64,000 bases of DNA from Sphingobium sp. (GTDB lineage: Bacteria > Pseudomonadota > Alphaproteobacteria > Sphingomonadales > Sphingomonadaceae): positions 215,001-279,000 of the forward strand of contig CP136575.1 in assembly GCA_035196065.1 (NCBI GenBank), read 5' to 3'. A program made the translations under genes and the position numbers. Under the pieces are notes generated by a model, which worked only from the letters and a program-made list of their open reading frames with translations, had not been told where the DNA came from and ran no database searches. This document shows positions 57,253-64,000 of this stretch, piece by piece (position 1 is the stretch's first letter; every line of letters begins with the position of its first letter).

Positions 57253-58416
57253 ATGCAAGCAGGCGAAGTGCGGATCGAACGGGTGACGGGCAAAGGCGCG
57301 ACTGCCGAATTTATCGACCTGCCTTTCCGCCTTTATGCCGATGATCCCAATTGGGTGCCGCCGTTAAAGGATGAAGTGCGCGGCTTGCTGACGCCGGGTA
57401 AAAACCCCTGGTTCGAACATGCCGAGGCTCAGCTTTTCCTCGCGCGGCGCGCAGGCGAAGTGGTCGGCCGCATTTCCGCCCATATCGACTATCTGGCGCT
57501 GCAGCAGCCTGCCGAACAGGGCATGGGCCCCGGCACGGGCTTCTGGGGTTTTTACGAGGCAGAGAGCGCCGAGATTGGCAAGCTGTTGCTCGACGAGGCC
57601 GCAAGTTGGCTGCGCACGCGCGGCATGACGCAGATGCTGGGCCCTGTAAGTTTCGCTATGTGGGATGAACCGGGATTGTTGGTCGAAGGGCATGATCATC
57701 CGCCGACCGTAATGATGGGGTTCAACAGCGCCGCCTATCAGGCGTGGATCGAGGCCGAGGGCCATGAAAAGGCAGAGGATCTTTATACCTATGCGCTGAA
57801 GATTGACGAGGGTTTCCCCGAACTGACCAACCGTATCGTCGCCATGGGCGAGAAAAGCGGCAAGATCAAAGTCCGCCGGGTGAACAAGCGCCGCTTCGAT
57901 GAAGAAGCAGCCCTGATCCTGTCGATCCTCAACGATGCCTGGAGCGACAATTGGGGCTTTGTTCCCTTCACCCCAGCCGAGGTCGCCTATGCCGGCAAAA
58001 AATTGAAACCCATCGTCTTCGAAGACCTGATCCGCGTCGCCGAAATCGACGGTGAACCGGTTGCCTTCATGATGACCGTGCCTGATTTGAACGAACAGCT
58101 GGTAAAATATGGCGGATCCTTATGGCCGTTCAACTGGGCAAAGCTGCTCTGGTGGCTGAATGTCGGAACGCCGCAGGTCACCACAATGCGTGTGCCATTG
58201 ATGGGCGTCGTCAAGAAATTGCAGGGAAGCCGCATGGCAAGCCAGTTGGCCTTCATGATGATCGAATATATCCGTCGCGATTCGGTGACGAAATTCGGTG
58301 CGACCCGCGGCGATTTCGGCTGGGTCCTGTCGTCAAACGGCCCCATGGGTTCGGTCGGCGAAGCCGTTGGCGGCAAGAAGAGCAAGGTTTACCGCATCTA
58401 CCGCAAGGCGCTTTAA
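57253..58416 (+). CDS. GNAT-fold acyltransferase, likely bacterial ceramide synthase
   Basis: This is a 387-residue protein with an N-terminal GNAT-like pattern (FRLYADDPNWVPPLKDEVRGLL) and a second acyltransferase-like half (LILSILNDAWSDNWGFVPFTPAEVAY). Similar proteins are often misannotated as dATP pyrophosphohydrolase. In Caulobacter the gene of this type near spt (bCerS) N-acylates the sphingoid base to form ceramide. Family plus position in this cluster support the same role here. No membrane segment is evident. The stop overlaps the convergent DUF815 gene by four bases. Confidence 0.7.
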   Translation: MQAGEVRIERVTGKGATAEFIDLPFRLYADDPNWVPPLKDEVRGLLTPGKNPWFEHAEAQLFLARRAGEVVGRISAHIDYLALQQPAEQGMGPGTGFWGFYEAESAEIGKLLLDEAASWLRTRGMTQMLGPVSFAMWDEPGLLVEGHDHPPTVMMGFNSAAYQAWIEAEGHEKAEDLYTYALKIDEGFPELTNRIVAMGEKSGKIKVRRVNKRRFDEEAALILSILNDAWSDNWGFVPFTPAEVAYAGKKLKPIVFEDLIRVAEIDGEPVAFMMTVPDLNEQLVKYGGSLWPFNWAKLLWWLNVGTPQVTTMRVPLMGVVKKLQGSRMASQLAFMMIEYIRRDSVTKFGATRGDFGWVLSSNGPMGSVGEAVGGKKSKVYRIYRKAL

Positions 58417-59231
58417 AGCCCGCGCCCTGCCCTTCCGGCCAGTTCAACCGCATAATGCCACGCGATCCGGCCTGATCGGCCGCCCCGCTGATGCGCAAAG
58501 GCAAGCGCATCGGCCGCGTCCCAGTCGAGGCTAAAATGCGCGGCATAGGCGGCCACCATTCCCAGGAAGGCCGGCTGGTCGGGATATTGAAAACCGAGTT
58601 TGAGGCCAAAGCGATCAGCCAGCGCCAGCCTGTCGTCGGCAACGTCACGGGCATTAACGGCGGCGTCTTCCTCATCTTGGCGGCGCTCAACGATGTTACG
58701 CCGGTTCGAGGTCACATAAAGCCGGACATTGGCCGGGCGCGCTTCTGACCCGCCTTCGAGCAAGGAGCGGAGACGACGCGGCGCGGCATCATCGCCTTCA
58801 AAGGCCATATCGTCGATGAACAGAATGAAGCGGCGGTCGTACGCTGCCAGAAGCGCGAACAGTTCAGGCAGGCTGGCAAGCTGGTCGGCGGAGGTTTCGA
58901 CAAGCGCAACCGGCAGCCCATCGGCCTGCAGGCCCGCGAGCACCGATTTGACCAGAGCCGACTTTCCCATGCCGCGCGCACCCCAAAGCAGCACATCATG
59001 CGCGGCATGGCCCTGTGCGAGACGGAGGCTGTTTTGCGTGACAGCATCCTTTTGTCGGTCGACGCCGACGATCAGATCGGCCGGCAGCGGGGCAAAATGG
59101 GCAATCGCCGCCAAACCGCGGCCATCCCAATGATAGGCCGGATGCGCGCCAAGATCGGCGGATAGGCGGGGCGGCGGAACCAGCCGTTCAAGCGCACCGG
59201 CAATTCGGCGAAGGGTTTCACTATCGGTCAC
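58413..59231 (-). CDS. DUF815 family AAA-type ATPase
   Basis: This is a 272-residue ATP-binding protein of the DUF815 family. Walker A is LLWGARGMGKSALVKSVL and Walker B is FILFIDDMAFEGDD; RLYVTSNRRNIVERR supplies sensor residues. The first 70 residues are a family-specific cap (RLVPPPRLSADLGAHPAYHWDG). Function is unknown in the family; a clamp-loader or DnaA/HolB-like role is sometimes suggested. It is divergent from no promoter of note; its 3' end meets the GNAT gene. Confidence 0.88.
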   Translation of the reverse strand: MTDSETLRRIAGALERLVPPPRLSADLGAHPAYHWDGRGLAAIAHFAPLPADLIVGVDRQKDAVTQNSLRLAQGHAAHDVLLWGARGMGKSALVKSVLAGLQADGLPVALVETSADQLASLPELFALLAAYDRRFILFIDDMAFEGDDAAPRRLRSLLEGGSEARPANVRLYVTSNRRNIVERRQDEEDAAVNARDVADDRLALADRFGLKLGFQYPDQPAFLGMVAAYAAHFSLDWDAADALAFAHQRGGRSGRIAWHYAVELAGRAGRGL

Positions 59232-59275
59232 GCCCTGCCCCTTCCGGTTTCGTCATGCTGAAACAGTTTCAGCAT

Positions 59276-61006
59276 TTACGCCGCCAGTTCGTCCGCATCC
59301 AAGGCATAGAGCAAATCCGCTCCCGCCATCGCGCTGCCCTTCAAAGACAGCGCCTCAGGCACCATCACGTCCAGATAATAGCGGCAGGCAGCAATCTTGG
59401 CCTTAAGGAACGGCGTGTCGCCACCTTCCGCCTCGGCCGCCGCCAATTGCCGCGCCATCAGCCAGCCGCTGGTCGCCACCGCCATCATCGTCGTGAAGGG
59501 ATAGCTGCCTGCCAGCCGGTCGTCGGTCGACGCTGAACCGATCATCCATTCGGCAATTTCAGCACAGGCCCCGGCCAGCGCCTTCAGCGCGCCATGATTG
59601 CCAGCCTCCTGCCCAATCCGCGCCAGAAGGTCGCGCACAGCGTCCCCGCCGCGCATGCCAAGCTTGCGGCCGACAAGATCGGCCGCCTGGATACCATTGG
59701 TGCCTTCGTAAATCGCAGCAATGCGGATATCGCGATACAGCTGCGCCGCGCCGGTTTCCTCTACATAGCCCATGCCACCATGCACCTGAATGCCAAGCGA
59801 CGCGATCTCGCTGCCCATATCGGTGCCATAGGTTTTGGCCAGCGGGGTCAGGAGGTCGACCATCTCCTGCGCGCCCTCAATCCCCAGCGCCGCGCGATCG
59901 ACAAAGCCGCTGGCGCAATAAAGCAGCGCGCGGATCGCCTGCGTCCCCGCCTTCATCCGCATCAGCATGCGGCGGACATCGGGATGTTCAACGATAGCGA
60001 CGGAATCGCGGCTCGCCCCGCCGGCACGAGCCGACTGCACCCGATCCCGGGCAAAGGCGACCGCCTTTTGCGTCGCCGCCTCGGCAATCTGCACGCCTTC
60101 AAGTCCGACATTGAGTCGCGCATTGTTCATCATCGTGAACATCGCGCGCATGCCGCCAAATTCGGGGCCGATCAATTCGCCGATGCAATCGCCTTCCTCG
60201 CCATAGGCAAGCACGCAGGTAGGTGAGGCATTGATCCCCATCTTATGCTCGATCGAAACCGTCTTGATATCCTGTTCAGCGCCCAGCGAACCATCGGGAT
60301 TCACAAGATATTTGGGTACCAGGAAGAGCGAAATACCCTTTGTCCCCGGGGGTGCATCGGGCGTGCGTGCCAGCACAAGATGGACGATATTTTCCACCAT
60401 GTCATGGTCGCCGAAGCTGATGTAAATCTTCTGGCCTCTGATCTGGTAAGTGCCGTCGCCACGCGGCGTCGCGCTTGCCTTCAGCGCGCCGACATCGCTG
60501 CCTGCCTGTGGTTCGGTGAGGTTCATCGTACCAGACCATTCGGCGGTCGAAAGCTTGGGCAAATACATCGCCTTTTGCGCATCGGAGCCGTGGTGATGGA
60601 TCGCCTCGATCGCGCCGACCGACAGGATCGGACAGAGCGCAAAGGCCATGTTGGCGGCCCCGAGCGAATCGAGCGCGACGCTCGCAAGGGTGAAAGGCAG
60701 GCCCTGCCCGCCATAGGCTGCAGGCGCGTTGATCGATCCCCAACCATTGGCGACATAGGCCTTGTAAGCATCAACATAGCCTTCGGGCATCCGCACCCGC
60801 CCATCGATCAGCCGGGCACCGACGGTATCGCCAATCCGGCGCAGCGGATAGAATTGCTCCTCGGCAAATTCGCCGATGCCGCCGACAATCGCCTCGACCA
60901 TGTCGGGGCTGGCATCGGCAAAGCGAGCATGCCCCGCCAGTTCATCGATGCCGGTGATATGCTTGAGCACGAACAATTGTTCGGCGACGGGTGCGGTGAA
61001 GGTCAT
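59276..61006 (-). CDS. Acyl-CoA dehydrogenase, long C-terminal form
   Basis: This is a 576-residue FAD acyl-CoA dehydrogenase of the group with an extra C-terminal helical domain. MNLTEPQAGSDVGALKASA and IRGQKIYISFGDHDM are the FAD/substrate motifs; the domain IQVHGGMGYVEETGAAQLYRDIRIAAIYEGTNGIQA includes the second FAD contact. Catalytic Glu is expected in the 'YEGT' segment as in short and long chain enzymes of this clade. A 9-bp inverted repeat follows the stop but without a T-run. Role: fatty-acid beta-oxidation, chain length unknown. Confidence 0.92.
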   Translation of the reverse strand: MTFTAPVAEQLFVLKHITGIDELAGHARFADASPDMVEAIVGGIGEFAEEQFYPLRRIGDTVGARLIDGRVRMPEGYVDAYKAYVANGWGSINAPAAYGGQGLPFTLASVALDSLGAANMAFALCPILSVGAIEAIHHHGSDAQKAMYLPKLSTAEWSGTMNLTEPQAGSDVGALKASATPRGDGTYQIRGQKIYISFGDHDMVENIVHLVLARTPDAPPGTKGISLFLVPKYLVNPDGSLGAEQDIKTVSIEHKMGINASPTCVLAYGEEGDCIGELIGPEFGGMRAMFTMMNNARLNVGLEGVQIAEAATQKAVAFARDRVQSARAGGASRDSVAIVEHPDVRRMLMRMKAGTQAIRALLYCASGFVDRAALGIEGAQEMVDLLTPLAKTYGTDMGSEIASLGIQVHGGMGYVEETGAAQLYRDIRIAAIYEGTNGIQAADLVGRKLGMRGGDAVRDLLARIGQEAGNHGALKALAGACAEIAEWMIGSASTDDRLAGSYPFTTMMAVATSGWLMARQLAAAEAEGGDTPFLKAKIAACRYYLDVMVPEALSLKGSAMAGADLLYALDADELAA

Positions 61007-61085
61007 CTTTTGCCCTGTTGTTGGAAGGTTACACCGCCTATAGCGCGGGATGATGGCAGGCTCAAATCCCCTAGGTCAAAGCCCT

Positions 61086-62006
61086 ATGACAAAGGCCGAT
61101 GACGGCGGAATCGACGCTGCAGTCGATGCATTGCGCGCGGGCCATGTTGTCGCGATTCCGACCGAGACCGTCTACGGCCTTGCCGCCGATGCCAGCAACG
61201 CGGAAGCCGTTGCCCGCATCTATCGCACCAAGGGACGGCCCGATTTCAATCCGCTGATCGTGCACGTTCCCGATCATGCCACCGCCGAAACGCTTGCCCG
61301 GTTCGATGATCGCGCAAGCAGGCTTGCCGCGCGTTTCTGGCCGGGGCCATTGACGCTTGTCCTGCCGCTCTTGCCCGGTGCGCCGGTGGCCAGCGCCGTG
61401 ACCGCAGGACTTGCCACCATTGCGCTGCGCTGCCCCGCGCATCCGGTGATGCAGGCCGTGCTGCAACGCAGTGGCCTGTGCCTTGCTGCGCCCTCTGCCA
61501 ACCGCAGTGGCGGGATCAGCCCGACCCGCGCCGAACATGTGGCGCACAGCCTTGGCGCAGATACACCGCTGCTGCTCGATGCAGGGCCATGCAGTGCGGG
61601 GCTGGAATCGACGATTGTCGCGGTACGCGAAAATGGCTGGCAGTTGCTGCGCCCCGGCCCGGTAACCACCGCTGCGATTGAGGGCCTTCTTGGCGAGCCG
61701 CCTTTGCCCGTTACCGAAGCCAAAATCGAAGCCCCCGGCCAGCTTGCGAGCCATTATGCACCGACCAAGCCCGTGCGCCTGAATGGCGAAACTGCGCAAG
61801 ACGATGAATGGCATATCGGTTTTGGCGCGATTGCAGGCGATGACAATCTGTCGCCCGACGGCGATCTGGCCATGGCAGCTGCACGGCTGTTCGATGCCCT
61901 CCACCGCGCCGACGCAAGCGACCGGCGCGCCATCGTCGTTGCGCCGATCCCAGATCTGGGCATTGGTGCTGCGATCAATGACAGGCTGCGGCGGGCGGCA
62001 GCGTGA
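61086..62006 (+). CDS. L-threonylcarbamoyladenylate synthase (Sua5 type)
   Basis: This is a 306-residue enzyme that makes threonylcarbamoyl-AMP for the t6A modification of tRNA. The YrdC domain (about 1-200) has IPTETVYGLAADASNAEAVARIY and FNPLIVHVPD, plus ANRSGGISPT. A C-terminal Sua5-like domain follows (about 210-306), with ASHYAPTKPV at the linker. ATG at 61086 gives the family start; the next gene starts inside its stop. Confidence 0.93.
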   Translation: MTKADDGGIDAAVDALRAGHVVAIPTETVYGLAADASNAEAVARIYRTKGRPDFNPLIVHVPDHATAETLARFDDRASRLAARFWPGPLTLVLPLLPGAPVASAVTAGLATIALRCPAHPVMQAVLQRSGLCLAAPSANRSGGISPTRAEHVAHSLGADTPLLLDAGPCSAGLESTIVAVRENGWQLLRPGPVTTAAIEGLLGEPPLPVTEAKIEAPGQLASHYAPTKPVRLNGETAQDDEWHIGFGAIAGDDNLSPDGDLAMAAARLFDALHRADASDRRAIVVAPIPDLGIGAAINDRLRRAAA

Positions 62007-63004
62007 AGCTGCTGGTCGCTTTGCTCTCGCTATGCGGCCTGCTCGGGCTGGCAGCGACGGCGCGCAACGCACCGCCACAGGATCCTGTTGTCGTCGCCTA
62101 TCAGGAACTGATCGCAACCGACTTGCGTCTTGCAACTGTCGGCTATCATCTGGCGAAAGGCAGTGCGGACTATTGCCGCAATAAATGGCGCAATCCCGGC
62201 TGGGTGCTGCATGACGAACGCCAATATCCAGACCTCGCGCTAGCCCGCCGCGCCTTTACCTTTCGCCGACCGGTCAGCATTGCGGCGTTGGTACCCGATG
62301 GTCCGGCAGAAAAGGCCGGCATGCAGGTCGGCGACGGTTTGGTCGGAACCGATAATGGCTTGATCTGGTATGGTGGGGATCCAATTCGTCACCAGCCTTC
62401 GGTCGATCGGCTTGATTCGGTGAAGGACGGATTGCGCAAGATTTTGGCGCAGAGCGGTCCCATCGCCTATCGCATGGAAACCGCAAGCAGCATGTCCCAA
62501 CGCAATGAATTTTCGCGCTTCACGCTTGATCCGCCCGAAATCTGTGCATCCGATGTCTGGGTCGATGTCAGCGGCAAACGCGATGCTGGCGCCGATGGTG
62601 AACGGGTGCGGGTCACGAGCGGCCTGATCGCCTATGTACGCGACGATGACGAGCTGGCCGCTGTCGTGGCGCATGAAATGGCGCACAACCTGCTTGACCA
62701 CCGCGCACGCATCAACGCGGCTAAGAGCGGGAAGACGCGCATCACCCGTGAAACCGAGGAGGAAGCCGACCGGCTGTCAGTCTGGCTGATGGCCAATGCA
62801 GGCTATGATCCCGAAGCGGCGGTCACATTCTGGGAACGTTATGGCGCGGAAACAGGGCTCGGCATATTTACCGAACCCACCCATAATCGCTGGCAGACCC
62901 GCGTCGCGATGTTGCAGGAGGAAATTGCCCGGATCAATGCAACCGCCGCAGTCGCAGGCCGGCGCGATCCGCCCTTGCTGGCCCGGCACCGGAGCGTGCA
63001 ATAA
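62003..63004 (+). CDS. Exported M48 family metalloprotease with PDZ-like domain
   Basis: This is a 333-residue zinc protease from a GTG start that overlaps the previous stop (GTGA). A signal peptide covers residues 1-20. A PDZ-like segment lies about 85-130 (VPDGPAEKAGMQVGDGLVG), then the M48 domain with HEMAH at 224-228 and the third ligand Glu at 254 (EEEADRLSVW). It resembles exported BepA/YggG-type quality-control proteases, but has the PDZ ahead of the catalytic part and no TPR. A role in outer-membrane assembly is plausible. Confidence 0.85.
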   Translation: MKLLVALLSLCGLLGLAATARNAPPQDPVVVAYQELIATDLRLATVGYHLAKGSADYCRNKWRNPGWVLHDERQYPDLALARRAFTFRRPVSIAALVPDGPAEKAGMQVGDGLVGTDNGLIWYGGDPIRHQPSVDRLDSVKDGLRKILAQSGPIAYRMETASSMSQRNEFSRFTLDPPEICASDVWVDVSGKRDAGADGERVRVTSGLIAYVRDDDELAAVVAHEMAHNLLDHRARINAAKSGKTRITRETEEEADRLSVWLMANAGYDPEAAVTFWERYGAETGLGIFTEPTHNRWQTRVAMLQEEIARINATAAVAGRRDPPLLARHRSVQ

Positions 63005-63087
63005 ATTGCATTTCAAAATGCAATCGACTGTTTCCTTATGTCCGCAAATCTCTTAACTGTTGGCGATAGAGAGAAATGGGAGGGAAA

Positions 63088-64000
63088 GTGCCAGTTCGAG
63101 CACATCGCCTTACAATTGCCGGATTATTGCTAAGCCTGTCGCTTGCCGGCTGTGCTGATGAACCGGCGACTGTGAACAGTTCAGAGGAAGTCTTTCCCGT
63201 CCAGACAATGACGGTGCAGCCCGGCAATATGGTGCAGACGTTGAGCGCCATAGGCACTGTGCGCTATCGCCGCGAAACGCCGCTTGGCTTTACCTCGGCA
63301 GGCAAGGTTGCCCGGGTAAGATTCGAAGAAGGCGATACCGTGCGCCAGGGCGCATTGCTCGCCGCGCTCGATACCACCAGTGTTGGCGCCGACCTGAGCA
63401 TCGCCGAAGCGGAACGCAGCCGCGCCCAAGCCGATTTCGAACGCATCAAGCAGCTCTATGCAGAAGGCTGGATAACCAAGGCACGCTATGAAGCCGCCGA
63501 AGCCGCCGCCAAAGGCGCAACCGCGCGCGTTGCACAGGCAGGTTTTGCGAGCGGAACGGCACAGCTTTACGCGCCGTCCAACGGCGTCGTGCTGACCCGC
63601 AATGTCCAGCCTGGCCAGGTCATTGCCGCAGGCACGCCTGCGCTGATCCTGGGCGAGGCGGATGACGGCTTTGTCTTTCGCGCACCCGTGATTGATCGCA
63701 ACGCTAGCCGGCTGCGCATCGGCATGCCGGCGCAAATTTCCTTGCCGGCACTTGGCAACGCCCCGGTGACCGCAACAATCAGCGAAATTGACGGCCGGGC
63801 CAATCAGGCGACCGGCGCCTTCACCGTCCAGTTCAAACTGCCGTCTGCCGCCGGACTGAAATCGGGCCAGATCGGCACTGCGAGCATCGCCCTTCCTGCC
63901 GCCGAGGACGGGTCGTTGCAGATCCCGGCAAGCGCCATTTTTGGCCTGCGCACCGGGGAGGCTCTTGTCTATATCGTCGATCCCAAGACCAGCCGCGTCG
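63088..64000 (+). CDS. RND efflux periplasmic adaptor subunit, 3' truncated
   Basis: This is the N-terminal ~304 residues of a membrane-fusion protein, open at the right edge. It starts at GTG 63088 with GGGAGG six bases upstream. The signal ends in the lipobox LSLAGC, so it is a lipoprotein. The lipoyl half-motifs (FTSAGKVARVRFEEGDTVRQGALLAALD and LYAPSNGVVLTRNVQPGQVIAAGTPAL) flank a helical hairpin (AEAERSRAQADFERIKQLYAEGW). The beta-barrel starts afterwards. The matching inner-membrane pump should lie beyond the window. Substrate unknown (drug, metal or other). Confidence 0.87.
   Translation, partial: MPVRAHRLTIAGLLLSLSLAGCADEPATVNSSEEVFPVQTMTVQPGNMVQTLSAIGTVRYRRETPLGFTSAGKVARVRFEEGDTVRQGALLAALDTTSVGADLSIAEAERSRAQADFERIKQLYAEGWITKARYEAAEAAAKGATARVAQAGFASGTAQLYAPSNGVVLTRNVQPGQVIAAGTPALILGEADDGFVFRAPVIDRNASRLRIGMPAQISLPALGNAPVTATISEIDGRANQATGAFTVQFKLPSAAGLKSGQIGTASIALPAAEDGSLQIPASAIFGLRTGEALVYIVDPKTSRV

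Noticed and set aside
59255-59275. Inverted repeat ATGCTGAAA/TTTCAGCAT after the acyl-CoA dehydrogenase gene as a terminator
   Set aside because: The 9-bp stem is perfect, but there is no T-run on either strand, so I did not call it a terminator.
61071-62135. 354-codon open frame antisense to the Sua5 gene
   Set aside because: The sense strand has a full YrdC/Sua5 protein; the antisense frame is a high-GC shadow.

Overview
The window reads as a chromosomal segment of a sphingomonad (Alphaproteobacteria, Sphingomonadales; a Sphingopyxis/Sphingorhabdus-like genome is plausible, but the genus is inference). The evidence is a sphingolipid locus with a serine palmitoyltransferase whose active site matches the Sphingomonas enzyme position for position, a CrtZ carotenoid hydroxylase, an alphaproteobacterial zeta-type ATPase inhibitor, high GC, and very tight gene packing with many ATGA/GTGA/TTGA overlaps. 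Both ends cut through genes: a flippase on the left and an RND efflux adaptor on the right. I see no tRNA, rRNA, CRISPR array, insertion sequence or prophage, and no gene-free stretch longer than about 300 bases.

Layout. 1-2721: edge of a surface polysaccharide cluster (flippase, glycosyltransferase, methyltransferase). 2756-13670: mostly minus-strand metabolic and accessory genes: a 2OG-Fe(II) oxygenase, EVE and ATP-grasp proteins, a GST, a serine hydrolase, a split 3-oxoacid CoA-transferase with an unrelated exported gene between its subunits, HAD and DUF2855 proteins, an exported cyanophycinase-like peptidase, a VIT1/CCC1 transporter and an SMP-30 lactonase. 13740-15626: a large secreted repeat protein. 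15808-25366: aldehyde dehydrogenase, DUF454 protein, CrtZ, thioesterase, leuCD, quinone oxidoreductase, zeta inhibitor, BolA-glutaredoxin pair, YeiH transporter, GlpD.

25416-29598 is the most unusual part. It is a compact four-gene plus-strand unit: a membrane TIR-TPR protein with the putative NADase glutamate, an unrecognised small protein, a TPR protein with a SLOG-like nucleotide-binding region and a possible degenerate cyclase tail, and a Crp/Fnr-type regulator. This is my best candidate for an undescribed signalling or defence system; the function is inferred.

29595-46178: ribA, xth, lolA, ftsK, a UbiH-type hydroxylase, an OmpA-family lipoprotein, queF, a Pro/Ala-rich membrane protein, a thioesterase, an AT-richer exported orphan, an S9 peptidase, aminopeptidase P, a TauD-like dioxygenase, YghU and a VOC protein. 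46249-58416: obgE-proB running into a ceramide locus: a CerR-like reductase, dedicated ACP and SPT; then on the minus strand an NTase-like protein, a lipid (ceramide?) kinase and a DUF2141 protein; then lptF, lptG, a MOP-family flippase and a GNAT-fold protein that resembles bacterial ceramide synthase. Together these could make, phosphorylate and export ceramide-type lipids. The acyl-ACP synthetase known from the Caulobacter pathway is not seen here. 58413-64000: DUF815 ATPase, acyl-CoA dehydrogenase, Sua5/TsaC, PDZ-M48 protease and the start of an RND adaptor.
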